Shown here: positions 23,659 through 31,257 of the stretch, piece after piece
Layout of the letters: every line of letters starts with the position of its first letter
How positions within the stretch are numbered: position 1 is the stretch's first letter
Assembly: GCA_035551935.1 (NCBI GenBank)
Contig: DASZMJ010000076.1
Span: forward strand, 1-31,257
Direction of reading: 5' to 3'
DNA from: DASZMJ01 sp035551935
GTDB lineage: Bacteria > Planctomycetota > Planctomycetia > Isosphaerales > Isosphaeraceae
Length of the DNA stretch: 31,257 bases
The notes under the pieces: generated by a model
The model's input: only the letters and a program-made list of their open reading frames with translations
Told to the model about the DNA's origin: nothing
Databases searched by the model: none
Position numbers and translations under genes: made by a program

Positions 23659-26280
23659 ATGACCACCGACGACCTCCGCGAAGCTTACCTCTCGTTCTTC
23701 GAGTCCAAGGGCTGCGTCCGCAAGCCGAGCGACGTGCTCGTGCCGAACGACAAGACGGTGCTGTTCACCCCGGCGGGGATGAACCAGTTCAAGCGCGAGT
23801 TCATGGGCCTGGGCGATCCGAGCTTCAGGCGCGCCACGACCTGCCAGAAGTGCCTGCGGACCGGCGACATCGAGAACGTCGGCGTGACCGCCTTCCACGA
23901 GACGTTCTTCGAGATGCTCGGCAACTTCAGCTTCGGCGACTACTTCAAGCGCGAGGCGATCCACTGGGCCTGGGAGTTCCTCACCCGCACCTTGAAGATC
24001 GACCCGGGTCGCCTCACCGTCACCGTCTACCTCGACGACGACGAGGCCTTCAACATCTGGCATGACGAGATCAAGCTCCCCGCCGGCCGGATCGCCCGGA
24101 TGGGCGAGGATGATAACTTCTGGCCCGCCGGGGCGCCGACGCACGGGCCTGATGGCGTCTGCGGACCGTGCTCGGAGATCTTCTTCCACGGCAACGGCCC
24201 GAAGGAAGTCGAGATCTGGAACCTCGTCTTCACCCAGTTCAACCGCGTCGGCCCCAACCAGCTCGAGCCCTTGCCGTCGAAGAACATCGACACCGGCATG
24301 GGCCTCGAACGCGCCGCGGCCTGCCTGCAAGGCGTGCCGACGGTCTTCGAGACGGATGTTTTCAGGCCGATCGTCAGCAATGTTGCCCAGGCACTGGGCT
24401 TCGACCTGACGCCTCTGAGAGATGAAAAGGATCGGATCCGTATCAGGCGGATGTCCGATCACCTTCGCGCTCTGACCTTCTGTATTCATGAAAACGTGCG
24501 ACCAGATAAGCAGAAGCAGGGCTATGTGATCCGCCGTCTGCTTCGCCGAGCCGTGCTCGACGCCTACCTGATGGGGCAGAATGAGCCGTTCCTCTTCGAT
24601 CTGGTTCCCGTCGTGGCCGACGTAATGAGTCGGCCATATCCCGAGCTGAAGGAGAGCGTGCCTCGGATTCAGACCGTCGTCCGCGAAGAGGAGGCAGAAT
24701 TCCTGAGCAAGCTCGAAGGAGCCATTCGGCGGCTGTCAGACGTCTATCGAAAGACCCGGGCAGCGGGGTCAAGCGTGATCGATGGCCAGGATGTATACGA
24801 CCTGTACCAGACCCACGGGATTCCCAAGGAAATCACGGAGAGTCTGGCGACAGAGCACAATCTAACCATCGATCACGAAGGCTACGAAAGAGCGCGTGAA
24901 CGGCACGCCGCTACCTCTCGCGGAACAAGTGAAGCGTTCGACGTCTTCGCCACCGGCCCGCTCGACGTGCTCAAGAAGGAATATCATCACGGCAGCGAGT
25001 TCCTCGGCTACGGGACGACCTCGGCCGAGGGGACGGTCGTCGGGATCGTCGAGCAGGGTCGGTTGGCCGAGTCGACATCGGCGGGGGCCGGCGGGCCGCC
25101 GATCGCGCTGGTGCTCGACCGCACACCGTTCTACGGCGAGGCCGGCGGGCAGGTCGGCGACACGGGCGTCATCAAGGGCGACGGCTTCGTCTTCCGGGTC
25201 GAGGACACGAAGAAGGACAACGACTTCACCCTCCACCTCGGCCGGGTGGCGGAGGGGACGGTGGCCGTCAACGCGAAGGTCGTCGCCGAGGTCGACGCGG
25301 GGCGTCGGCAGGCGATCCGCCGGGCGCACTCGGCGACGCACGTCCTGCACCACGCCTTGCATATTCACCTCGGCAAGCATGCCCAGCAGGCCGGCAGCAA
25401 GGTCGAGCCCGACCGGCTCCGGTTCGACTTCGCCAACCCCGAGGCCGTCGGCCGCGAGCGGCTCCGGGCGATCGAGGAGACGGTCAACGACCTGGTCCTC
25501 CGCGGCGACCCGGTCTCCTGGTCGACGATGCCGATGGCCGAGGCGCGGGCCCTGGGGGCGATGGCCCTGTTCGGCGAGAAGTACCCCGAGGTCGTCCGGG
25601 TCGTCCGCATGGGCGACTTCTCGCGCGAGCTCTGCGGCGGCAACCACCTCGACAACGTCGGCCAGGTCGGCCTGTTCAAGGTCCTCGGCGAGGAGTCGGT
25701 CTCGGCCGGCACCCGGCGGATCACGGCGTTGACGGGGAAGGCGGCCCTGGAGCACGTCCGCGCCGAGGAGGACGCCCTGGCCGAGGTCGCCGCGGCCCTC
25801 CGCGTGCCCGCCGGCCAGGCCGCCGGGCGGGTCGCGGCCCTCTTCGAGGAGGTCAAGGCCCTCAAGAAGCAGGCCACCCAGCGGAGGCGCGAGTCCGGGA
25901 CCTCGCCCGAGGACCTCCTCAACGACGCCCCCGAGATCGGCGGTGCGCGGGTCATCGTCGCCTCGTTCCCATCAGAGACTCCCGACGAATTGCGGCAACG
26001 GATCGACGTCCTCCGGCGCAAGGCCGAGGCCGGCCTCGCGGTCCTGCTCGCCTCGGCCGCCGACGACAAGGTCAACCTCGCCGCCGGCCTGACCCCCGAC
26101 CTCGTCGCCCGCGGCCTGCACGCCGGCCAGTGGCTCAAGGACGTCGCCCCCGTCGTCGGCGGCGGCGGCGGCGGCCGGCCCGACATGGCCCAGGCCGGCG
26201 GCAAGGACCCCTCCAAGCTCCCCGACGCCCTCGCCCGCGCCCTCGACCACGTCCGCGCCAGGCTCGGCGCAGGAGGCTGA
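23659..26280 (+). CDS. alaS: alanyl-tRNA synthetase
   Basis: 873 residues, full length. Class II catalytic core with FTPAGMNQFK, RATTCQKCLRTGDIENVG, FHETFFEMLGNFSFGDYFKR and NIDTGMGLER. Editing-domain zinc ligands are His557 and His561 (HSATH), Cys659 and His663 (CGGNH). The C-terminal domain ends with VGGGGGGRPDMAQAGG, the usual glycine-rich alaS signature. It charges tRNA-Ala and clears Ser/Gly mischarging. Odd: codons for about residues 235-414 are markedly richer in A/T than the rest (310 G+C of 540 bases, about 57%, counted by eye at 24361-24900), while the protein stays in frame and looks normal. One base separates its stop from the next start. Confidence 0.97.
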   Translation: MTTDDLREAYLSFFESKGCVRKPSDVLVPNDKTVLFTPAGMNQFKREFMGLGDPSFRRATTCQKCLRTGDIENVGVTAFHETFFEMLGNFSFGDYFKREAIHWAWEFLTRTLKIDPGRLTVTVYLDDDEAFNIWHDEIKLPAGRIARMGEDDNFWPAGAPTHGPDGVCGPCSEIFFHGNGPKEVEIWNLVFTQFNRVGPNQLEPLPSKNIDTGMGLERAAACLQGVPTVFETDVFRPIVSNVAQALGFDLTPLRDEKDRIRIRRMSDHLRALTFCIHENVRPDKQKQGYVIRRLLRRAVLDAYLMGQNEPFLFDLVPVVADVMSRPYPELKESVPRIQTVVREEEAEFLSKLEGAIRRLSDVYRKTRAAGSSVIDGQDVYDLYQTHGIPKEITESLATEHNLTIDHEGYERARERHAATSRGTSEAFDVFATGPLDVLKKEYHHGSEFLGYGTTSAEGTVVGIVEQGRLAESTSAGAGGPPIALVLDRTPFYGEAGGQVGDTGVIKGDGFVFRVEDTKKDNDFTLHLGRVAEGTVAVNAKVVAEVDAGRRQAIRRAHSATHVLHHALHIHLGKHAQQAGSKVEPDRLRFDFANPEAVGRERLRAIEETVNDLVLRGDPVSWSTMPMAEARALGAMALFGEKYPEVVRVVRMGDFSRELCGGNHLDNVGQVGLFKVLGEESVSAGTRRITALTGKAALEHVRAEEDALAEVAAALRVPAGQAAGRVAALFEEVKALKKQATQRRRESGTSPEDLLNDAPEIGGARVIVASFPSETPDELRQRIDVLRRKAEAGLAVLLASAADDKVNLAAGLTPDLVARGLHAGQWLKDVAPVVGGGGGGRPDMAQAGGKDPSKLPDALARALDHVRARLGAGG

Positions 26281-26281
26281 C

Positions 26282-27037
26282 ATGGCCACCGTCGCGAAGC
26301 CGACGCCGGGGATCACCATCAGGGTCGAGCCCTCGTTCTTCGACGAGGACGGCTTCCCCTGGCTGGAGAACGGCGAGCGGATGGATGCTCGTATGTTCTT
26401 GGAGCGCTATGAAAAGATGCCGCCCGGCTGGCGGGCCGAACTGATCGGGGGGATCGTCTACGTCATCCCATCGCCACTACAGATCGGGCATGCCCGCTCG
26501 AGTCCCTTGTTCAGCGCCCTCATCTGCTTCTACACGGCTCATACGCTGGGGACCGAGGTCCAGGACAACGCGACGACCGTCATCGACGACGAACGGGTAC
26601 CCCAGCCCGATTCGGCGCTCCTGATCCTGCCCGAATACGGCGGCCAGTCGATCGACGGCGAGGACGAGTACACCCACGGCGTCCCCGAACTGGTCGTCGA
26701 GGTCGCCATCAGCAGTCGCTCCACCGACCTGAACGCGAAGCTCGCCGACTACGAACGGGGAGGCGCCCTCGAATATATTGTTTATGATGTGAGAAAACGG
26801 AAAATTCATTGGTTCGAGCGGCGTGACGACCGCCTCGTGCCGATGGCCGCCGACGCCGACGGCCTCTTCCGATCGCGCGCGTTCCCCGGCTTCTGGATCG
26901 ACCCCGCCGCTCTGGCGGCCAACGATAAGCCCGCCCTCTTCGCCGCGCTCGGCCGCGGCCTCGCCACGCCCGAGCACGCGGCGTTCGTGGCCGAGCTCGA
27001 GCGCCGGCGGGCCGAGGGGCTCAGGCCCCCGGGGTGA
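26282..27037 (+). CDS. Uma2 family protein (PD-(D/E)XK fold)
   Basis: 251 residues with a Uma2 (DUF820) domain, a restriction-endonuclease-like fold greatly expanded in planctomycetes and cyanobacteria, with unknown role. Seen: WRAELIGGIVYVIPSP (N-terminal strand pair), VPQPDSALLI (catalytic Asp), PELVVEVAISSRSTDLNAKLADYERGGALEYIVYD (Glu, then Lys, Tyr). The first 40 residues and the C-terminal ERRRAEGLRPPG are family-peripheral. The start ATG is two bases past the alaS stop, so likely cotranscribed. Its last 17 bases overlap the convergent dioxygenase gene. Confidence 0.88.
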   Translation: MATVAKPTPGITIRVEPSFFDEDGFPWLENGERMDARMFLERYEKMPPGWRAELIGGIVYVIPSPLQIGHARSSPLFSALICFYTAHTLGTEVQDNATTVIDDERVPQPDSALLILPEYGGQSIDGEDEYTHGVPELVVEVAISSRSTDLNAKLADYERGGALEYIVYDVRKRKIHWFERRDDRLVPMAADADGLFRSRAFPGFWIDPAALAANDKPALFAALGRGLATPEHAAFVAELERRRAEGLRPPG

Positions 27038-27674
27038 GGCCGAGGACGACGTCGAACTTCGCGGCGAGCTCGCCGAGCTTCGAGTCGGCCAGCGGCGCGA
27101 AGTCGATCGTGACCGACTCGCGGGCCCTGGAGTCGCGGATGCCGCGGTAGATGCCGTCCTTCATGTTGGTCGGGTCGCCCTTGATGTAGCATTGCGTGGT
27201 CAAGAGTTCTTTTCCCGATTTGCGAATCTTGTAATGGATGTGCGGGCAGCGGCCGGGGTACTTCACCGGCTTGATGGTGCGGAAGTAGTACGAGCCGTCG
27301 GCGCCGGTGAGGAAGCGGCCGAAGCCCTGGAAGTTGCCGTCGTGCCCGGACCGGCGCGGGTCCTTCGAGTGGATGTACGAGCCGTTGCCGTCGACCTGCC
27401 AGATCTCCACCAGGGCGTTCCTGACCGGGTCGCCCTTGGCGTCGAGGATCCGGCCCGAGAGGTGGGTGATCTCGCCGACGGCGGGGGTGAGGTTGTCGTT
27501 GACGAGGATCAGGTCGTTGTCGGTGTCCAGCGGCAATTTGTCGGGGTAGAACGGCCCCTCGGTCTGACGGGGGGTCCGGGTCAGCTCGTCGGCGAAGAGC
27601 CCGCGGGTCGTGAAGTAGGCGGCGCCGGCGGCGACCGTCGTCAGGAAGGCCCGGCGCTGGGAACGGCGAGACAT
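27021..27674 (-). CDS. Tat-exported intradiol ring-cleavage dioxygenase
   Basis: 217-residue protein of the protocatechuate 3,4-dioxygenase/catechol 1,2-dioxygenase family, Fe(III)-dependent. The iron ligands are visible: Tyr100 (GNGSY), Tyr139 (VKYPGR), His145 and His147 (PHIHYK). The N-terminus SRRSQRRAFLTT followed by VAAGAAYF is a twin-arginine export signal, so the enzyme is predicted to be outside the cytoplasm. GAGGAG lies upstream of the start at 27674; the 13 residues upstream are not conserved. Such secreted intradiol enzymes are known in planctomycetes; the substrate is unknown and no aromatic-degradation genes are adjacent. Divergent from the methyltransferase gene. Confidence 0.9.
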   Translation of the reverse strand: MSRRSQRRAFLTTVAAGAAYFTTRGLFADELTRTPRQTEGPFYPDKLPLDTDNDLILVNDNLTPAVGEITHLSGRILDAKGDPVRNALVEIWQVDGNGSYIHSKDPRRSGHDGNFQGFGRFLTGADGSYYFRTIKPVKYPGRCPHIHYKIRKSGKELLTTQCYIKGDPTNMKDGIYRGIRDSRARESVTIDFAPLADSKLGELAAKFDVVLGLTPGA

Positions 27675-27843
27675 GGGTCGGCTCCTCGGGCGGAAGGGGG
27701 TCGATCGCTCCATTGAACACAGTCGGCGGCACGGCGTCGATCCCCGGCCGCCCGGGTGCGGAAGTCGGGCCGCCTGCCGTCAACTTGACGCTCCCAAAGG
27801 TCGTGGCACGGTCCCGAGGCACTTGGAACGGAGGGCGACTCCG

Positions 27844-28542
27844 ATGCGACGAGCACTCTTGGCGGCGGCCGTGGTGGCCGTTACGATCGCGGTGGCCCGA
27901 CTGGCCTGGTCGCAGCAGGGGCGCGGGGGCCGGGGAGCACCGGGGGCGATGGAGTCCGACGGCCTGTCGAAGCCGCCGCTGGCGAAGGACGACGGCGAGA
28001 AGCGGATCCTCGACGCGATCGCCGAGGCCCGCAGGGGGCGGCGCTACGCCAACGTCTCCGAGGCCGACGGCCGGCTCCTCCGGCAGCTCACCGAGGCCGT
28101 CAACGCGAAGCGGGTCGTCGAGCTCGGCACCTCGACCGGCGAATCCGGCCTCTGGTTCGCCCTGGCCTTGCGCAAGACCGGCGGCCACCTCGACACCCAC
28201 GACATCGACGCCGGCCGGATCGCCGTGGCCCGCGCCAACTACAAGCGGGCCGGCGTCGAGGACCTGATCACGATCGTCGAGGGGGACGCCCACCAGACCG
28301 CGACGCGCAAGAAGGAGCCGGTCGACGTCCTCTTCATCGACGCCGAGAAGGAGGGCTACGACGCCTACCTCAAGGAGCTGCTCCCGATGGTCCGGCCCGG
28401 CGGCCTGATCCTCGCCCACAACATGCGACGGCCCGCCCCGAACCCGCGATACGTCGAGGCGATCACGACCAGCCCCGAGCTCGACACCTCGTTCGTCCTG
28501 ATGGACGGGGCCGGCATCGGGATCACCCTCAAGAAGCGCTGA
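27844..28542 (+). CDS. class I SAM methyltransferase with N-terminal signal or anchor
   Basis: 232 residues. A catechol/caffeoyl-CoA O-methyltransferase-like Rossmann domain with motif I VVELGTSTGESGLW (91-104), acidic SAM-ribose residue in THDIDAGR, GDAHQ and VDVLFIDAEKEGYDAYL (the metal-site aspartates). Preceded by MRRALLAAAVVAVTIAVARLAW, a signal peptide or membrane anchor, then a Gly/Arg-rich linker. The start at 27844 has GGAGGG ahead; longer in-frame extension is not conserved. A SAM-dependent enzyme outside the cytoplasm would be unusual, so an inner-face anchor is more likely. The permease begins 6 bases after its stop, indicating an operon. Confidence 0.82.
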   Translation: MRRALLAAAVVAVTIAVARLAWSQQGRGGRGAPGAMESDGLSKPPLAKDDGEKRILDAIAEARRGRRYANVSEADGRLLRQLTEAVNAKRVVELGTSTGESGLWFALALRKTGGHLDTHDIDAGRIAVARANYKRAGVEDLITIVEGDAHQTATRKKEPVDVLFIDAEKEGYDAYLKELLPMVRPGGLILAHNMRRPAPNPRYVEAITTSPELDTSFVLMDGAGIGITLKKR

Positions 28543-28548
28543 GGCGAC

Positions 28549-29979
28549 GTGCAGGGACCGACCACGAGACCCGCGACCGAGCCGGGACCGCCGGCGCCCC
28601 GGGGCCCGGCCTTCGGCGCGGCGACGGCCACCTTCGTCGTCATCTCGAGCATGGTCGGCACCGGCGTCCTCACGACGTCGGGCTACACCGTCTACTTCGC
28701 CGGCAGCAATCAGTGGATGCTCATCCTCTGGGTCGTCGGCGGCCTGGTCGCGACCTGCGGCGCGCTGAGCCTCTGCGAGCTGTCGGCGGCGTTGCCGAAG
28801 TCGGGGGGGGACTATGTCTATCTCTCCGAGGCCTACGGGCCGCTCGCGGGGTTCCTGTCGGGCTGGGTCTCGTTCCTGATCGGCTTCGGCGGGCCGATCG
28901 CCGTCTCGGCCAGCGCCGCCAGCCGGTACGCGCTGGCCCCCTTGCGGCTCGAGGGGCCGACCGCCGCGCTCGCGCAGCGGGGGCTGGCGACGGCGGCGAT
29001 CCTGGCCTTCGCCGCGGTCCACATCTCGGGCCGGGGGCGGACGATCCGGGTGCAGGGGGGGATCACGGTCGTCAAGCTCGGCATCCTCGGCCTGCTCGCC
29101 GCCGCCGGGCTCGTCGCCGGCCGGGGCCACTGGGCGAACCTCGACGACCGCACGCCCTTGACGCCGGGCCTGCTCGTCACCCTGGCATCCTCGTTCGTCT
29201 ATGTCTCGTATGCCTACACGGGCTGGAATGCGGCCTCGTATCTCGCGGGCGAGGTCAAGCAGCCGCAGAAAATGCTGCCGAGAGCGATCCTGTTCGGGAC
29301 GGGCCTGGTGCTGGGCCTCTATCTGGCCTTGAACATCTTCTATGCCCTGGCCCTGTCGGCCGCCGACGTGCGCGGCATCGTCGAGTCGCCGGCCAATCGC
29401 ATGCCGGCGGGGGAGAAGGTCAACGTCGTCGCGCCGATCGCGCAGCTCGCGGCCGAGCGACTGTTCGGCGCGAGGGTATCGAATCCGCTGTCGGTGGCGA
29501 TCGGCCTGACCTTGCTCGCGTCGGTGAGCGCCTATGTCCTGACCGGCCCCCGGGTCGCCTACGCGATGGCCCTGGCCGGGCAGTTCCCGAGCCTCGCCGG
29601 CCGGCTCTCGCCGCGGTTCGAGACGCCGGCCGCGGCGACGGTGCTCCAGGTGGCATGGTCGCTGGCCTTGCTCTGGTCGGCGAAGCTGGACCAGATCATG
29701 GTCTACTCGGGCGTGGGCCTGGCGTCGTTCTCGATGCTGACCGTCGGCTCCGTGATCGTCCTCCGCGTCCGACGGCCGGACCTGCCCCGGCCGTTCCGCA
29801 CGCCGGGTTATCCGGCCGTCCCGGCCCTCTACCTGATCGGCACCGCCTTGTTCATCGCGGCCGTCTTCCACGACCGCCGCGACGAGGCGCGCTATTCGCT
29901 GGGGAGCATCCTCGCGGGCGTGCCCGTCTATTACCTCTGGGTGGCCTTCCGGGGCCGGTCGTCTCCGGGCGTCAAATGA
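28549..29979 (+). CDS. APC family amino acid permease
   Basis: 476-residue, about 12-helix transporter of the amino acid-polyamine-organocation superfamily (LAT/AAT-like). N-terminal conserved helix 1 FVVISSMVGTGVLTTSGY (with the G-x-G unwound substrate site), ALSLCELSAALPKSGGDYVYLSEAYGPLAGFLSGW (helix 2-3, typical SGG-YVY), SYAYTGWNAASYLAGE, and KMLPRAILFGTGL. The C-terminal third has RVRRPDLPRPFRTPGYP, the usual LAT cytoplasmic loop. GTG start at 28549, just after the methyltransferase stop, with GAGG upstream. The exact substrate is unknown. Confidence 0.93.
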   Translation: MQGPTTRPATEPGPPAPRGPAFGAATATFVVISSMVGTGVLTTSGYTVYFAGSNQWMLILWVVGGLVATCGALSLCELSAALPKSGGDYVYLSEAYGPLAGFLSGWVSFLIGFGGPIAVSASAASRYALAPLRLEGPTAALAQRGLATAAILAFAAVHISGRGRTIRVQGGITVVKLGILGLLAAAGLVAGRGHWANLDDRTPLTPGLLVTLASSFVYVSYAYTGWNAASYLAGEVKQPQKMLPRAILFGTGLVLGLYLALNIFYALALSAADVRGIVESPANRMPAGEKVNVVAPIAQLAAERLFGARVSNPLSVAIGLTLLASVSAYVLTGPRVAYAMALAGQFPSLAGRLSPRFETPAAATVLQVAWSLALLWSAKLDQIMVYSGVGLASFSMLTVGSVIVLRVRRPDLPRPFRTPGYPAVPALYLIGTALFIAAVFHDRRDEARYSLGSILAGVPVYYLWVAFRGRSSPGVK

Positions 29980-30060
29980 GGGGGTCGAGGGTGTCGGTTG
30001 GCACGACCGGGCCGTAAACTGATTCCTCCTCGAACCCAGGAGCCCGCGGCCCGCGACCCG

Positions 30061-31107
30061 ATGGAAGGCCCGATCCCGGCAGGACCCACCACGACGCTGA
30101 GCCTCGTCACCGGCGGCACCGGGCTGCTCGGCAGCCACATCGCCGAGCGGCTCGCCGCGCGCGGGGGAAGGGTCCGGGCCTTGGTCCGGCCGGGGAGCGA
30201 CGCGAGCTTCCTCGAAGGGCTCGGCGCCGAGGTCGTCCGCGGCGACCTGACCGACCCGAAGGCCTGCGCCGAGGCAGTCCGCGGCGTCGACGTCGTCTAC
30301 CATGCGGCGGCGAAGGTCGGCGATTGGGGGAGCTGGTCCGAGTTCCGCTCGGGGGTCATCGCGGCGACGGCCAACCTCGCCGGGGCATCGGCGAAGGCGG
30401 GGGTCGGCCGGTTCCTCCACATCAGCTCGACGAGCGCCTACGGCCACCCGGCCGAGGGGGGCCCGCCGGTCGTCGAGTCGGCCCCGCTGGGCCAGGACCT
30501 CTGGTGGCCCTGGGACTACTACACGCTCAGCAAGGTCGAGTCCGAGGCCCTCCTCTGGCGACTGGCGGCCGAGGAGGGCCTGCGCCTGACGGTCATCCGG
30601 CCGAGCTGGCTCTTCGGCGAACGCGACCGGACGACCACCGCGCGGCTCGTCGACCGGCTCCGACGCGGGCAGGTCCCCCTGATCGGGCCGGGCGACAACC
30701 CGTTGAGCGCGGTCTATGCCGGCGTCGTCGCCGACGCGGCCCTGCTGGCGGCCGGCGACCCGGACTCCGTCGGCGAGGCGTACAACATCACCGACCAGGG
30801 GCCGATCACCCAGCGCGACTACTTCAACCTCTGGGCCGCCGCCTGCGATGCCCCGCCGATCCGCAAGGTCCGCCCCTATCGCGCCGTCTTCGCCGCCGCC
30901 TTCTTCCTCGAGGCCCTCGGCCGCCTCTCCCGACGCAAGCGCCCCCCGCTCATCACCCGATACGCCACCTGGCTGATGGGCCGCGACCTCTCCTACAGCA
31001 CCGTCAAGGCCCGCGAGCGCCTCGGCTGGTCCCCCGCGCTCGACTACCGCGCCAGCATCGACCGCACCGTCCGCTGGTACCTGGCCACCTGCCCCGACCC
31101 GGTTTGA
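30061..31107 (+). CDS. NAD-dependent epimerase/dehydratase (extended SDR)
   Basis: 348-residue extended short-chain dehydrogenase of the sugar epimerase / 3beta-HSD-like type. VTGGTGLLGSHIAERL holds the NAD(P) motif (16-31), GDLTDP and VYHAAAKVGDWG follow, active site STSAYG and YYTLSK (Tyr154, Lys158), and IRPSWLFGERD plus NPLSAVYAGVVADAALLA fit steroid/sterol-type extended SDRs. C-terminal hydrophobic segment AVFAAAFFLEALGRL may associate with membrane. The start at 30061 is the first ATG; a TTG at 29998 would add 21 nonconserved residues. No strong Shine-Dalgarno is visible. Substrate not assigned. Confidence 0.88.
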   Translation: MEGPIPAGPTTTLSLVTGGTGLLGSHIAERLAARGGRVRALVRPGSDASFLEGLGAEVVRGDLTDPKACAEAVRGVDVVYHAAAKVGDWGSWSEFRSGVIAATANLAGASAKAGVGRFLHISSTSAYGHPAEGGPPVVESAPLGQDLWWPWDYYTLSKVESEALLWRLAAEEGLRLTVIRPSWLFGERDRTTTARLVDRLRRGQVPLIGPGDNPLSAVYAGVVADAALLAAGDPDSVGEAYNITDQGPITQRDYFNLWAAACDAPPIRKVRPYRAVFAAAFFLEALGRLSRRKRPPLITRYATWLMGRDLSYSTVKARERLGWSPALDYRASIDRTVRWYLATCPDPV

Positions 31108-31237
31108 GGACCAGGCCCAGCGATCGCCCTCGGTTCGAGTCGGTCGCGGCCTCAGGCTCCTTGGTTTGGGATGATCGTATGATCCAGTGAATTTGAGGAG
31201 GATCGGAGGACCAGGGTGAGTCTCCGTCGGGGTGGCT

Positions 31238-31252
31238 GGGGCCGCAGGCCCC
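31238..31252. repeat. short GC hairpin near window end
   Basis: GGGGCC-GCA-GGCCCC, a 6-bp perfect stem with 3-base loop, close to the edge. It may be the start of a larger repeat or gene cut by the window. Apart from it, 31108-31257 shows no gene. Confidence 0.4.
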
Positions 31253-31257
31253 GGTCC

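Overview
The window looks like a chromosomal segment of a high-GC planctomycete, probably of the Isosphaeraceae (Singulisphaera/Paludisphaera-like) type. That is inference from roughly 70% G+C, a Ser/Thr kinase with the planctomycete-style N-terminal module, a Uma2-family protein, a secreted intradiol dioxygenase, palindromic intergenic repeats and a tRNA without encoded CCA. No 16S or marker search was possible.

Layout. 33-1788: a RimI-like acetyltransferase diverges from a BshB1-like LmbE deacetylase. 1829-4300: a PP2C phosphatase is followed by a tail-anchored Ser/Thr kinase, a classic signalling pair. 4496-10129: a small ribbon-helix-helix-like protein, a 1455-residue Lhr-type helicase, a long palindromic repeat and a metallophosphoesterase. 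10220-14370 is the accessory part: a frameshifted TolC-family gene, a second palindromic repeat, a complete insertion sequence with long terminal inverted repeats, and a tyrosine recombinase missing its N-terminal domain. The recombinase runs directly into the 3' end of a tRNA-Gln gene, as at an integration site.

14444-19077 (minus strand) is the most interesting part: a five-gene operon, in transcription order acyl carrier protein, FkbH-like HAD protein, MBOAT acyltransferase, a 45-residue membrane microprotein ending in FFYQAF, and an SGNH-fold membrane protein. The parts correspond one to one to DltC, (DltA replaced), DltB, DltX and DltD of the teichoic-acid D-alanylation system. An FkbH-type glyceryl-loading enzyme takes the place of the D-alanine ligase. 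I infer a Dlt-like machine that moves an FkbH-derived acyl group (possibly glyceryl) across the membrane onto an envelope polymer. A promoter with an operator-like inverted repeat lies upstream.

19329-26280: housekeeping genes on the plus strand, RNase PH, BipA/TypA GTPase, a two-PDZ HtrA-like protease and alanyl-tRNA synthetase. The alaS gene carries an internal block of about 0.55 kb with clearly lower G+C and different codon choice, suggesting intragenic recombination. 26282-31107: a Uma2-family protein, a Tat-exported intradiol dioxygenase, a signal-peptide-bearing methyltransferase, an APC permease and an extended SDR epimerase.
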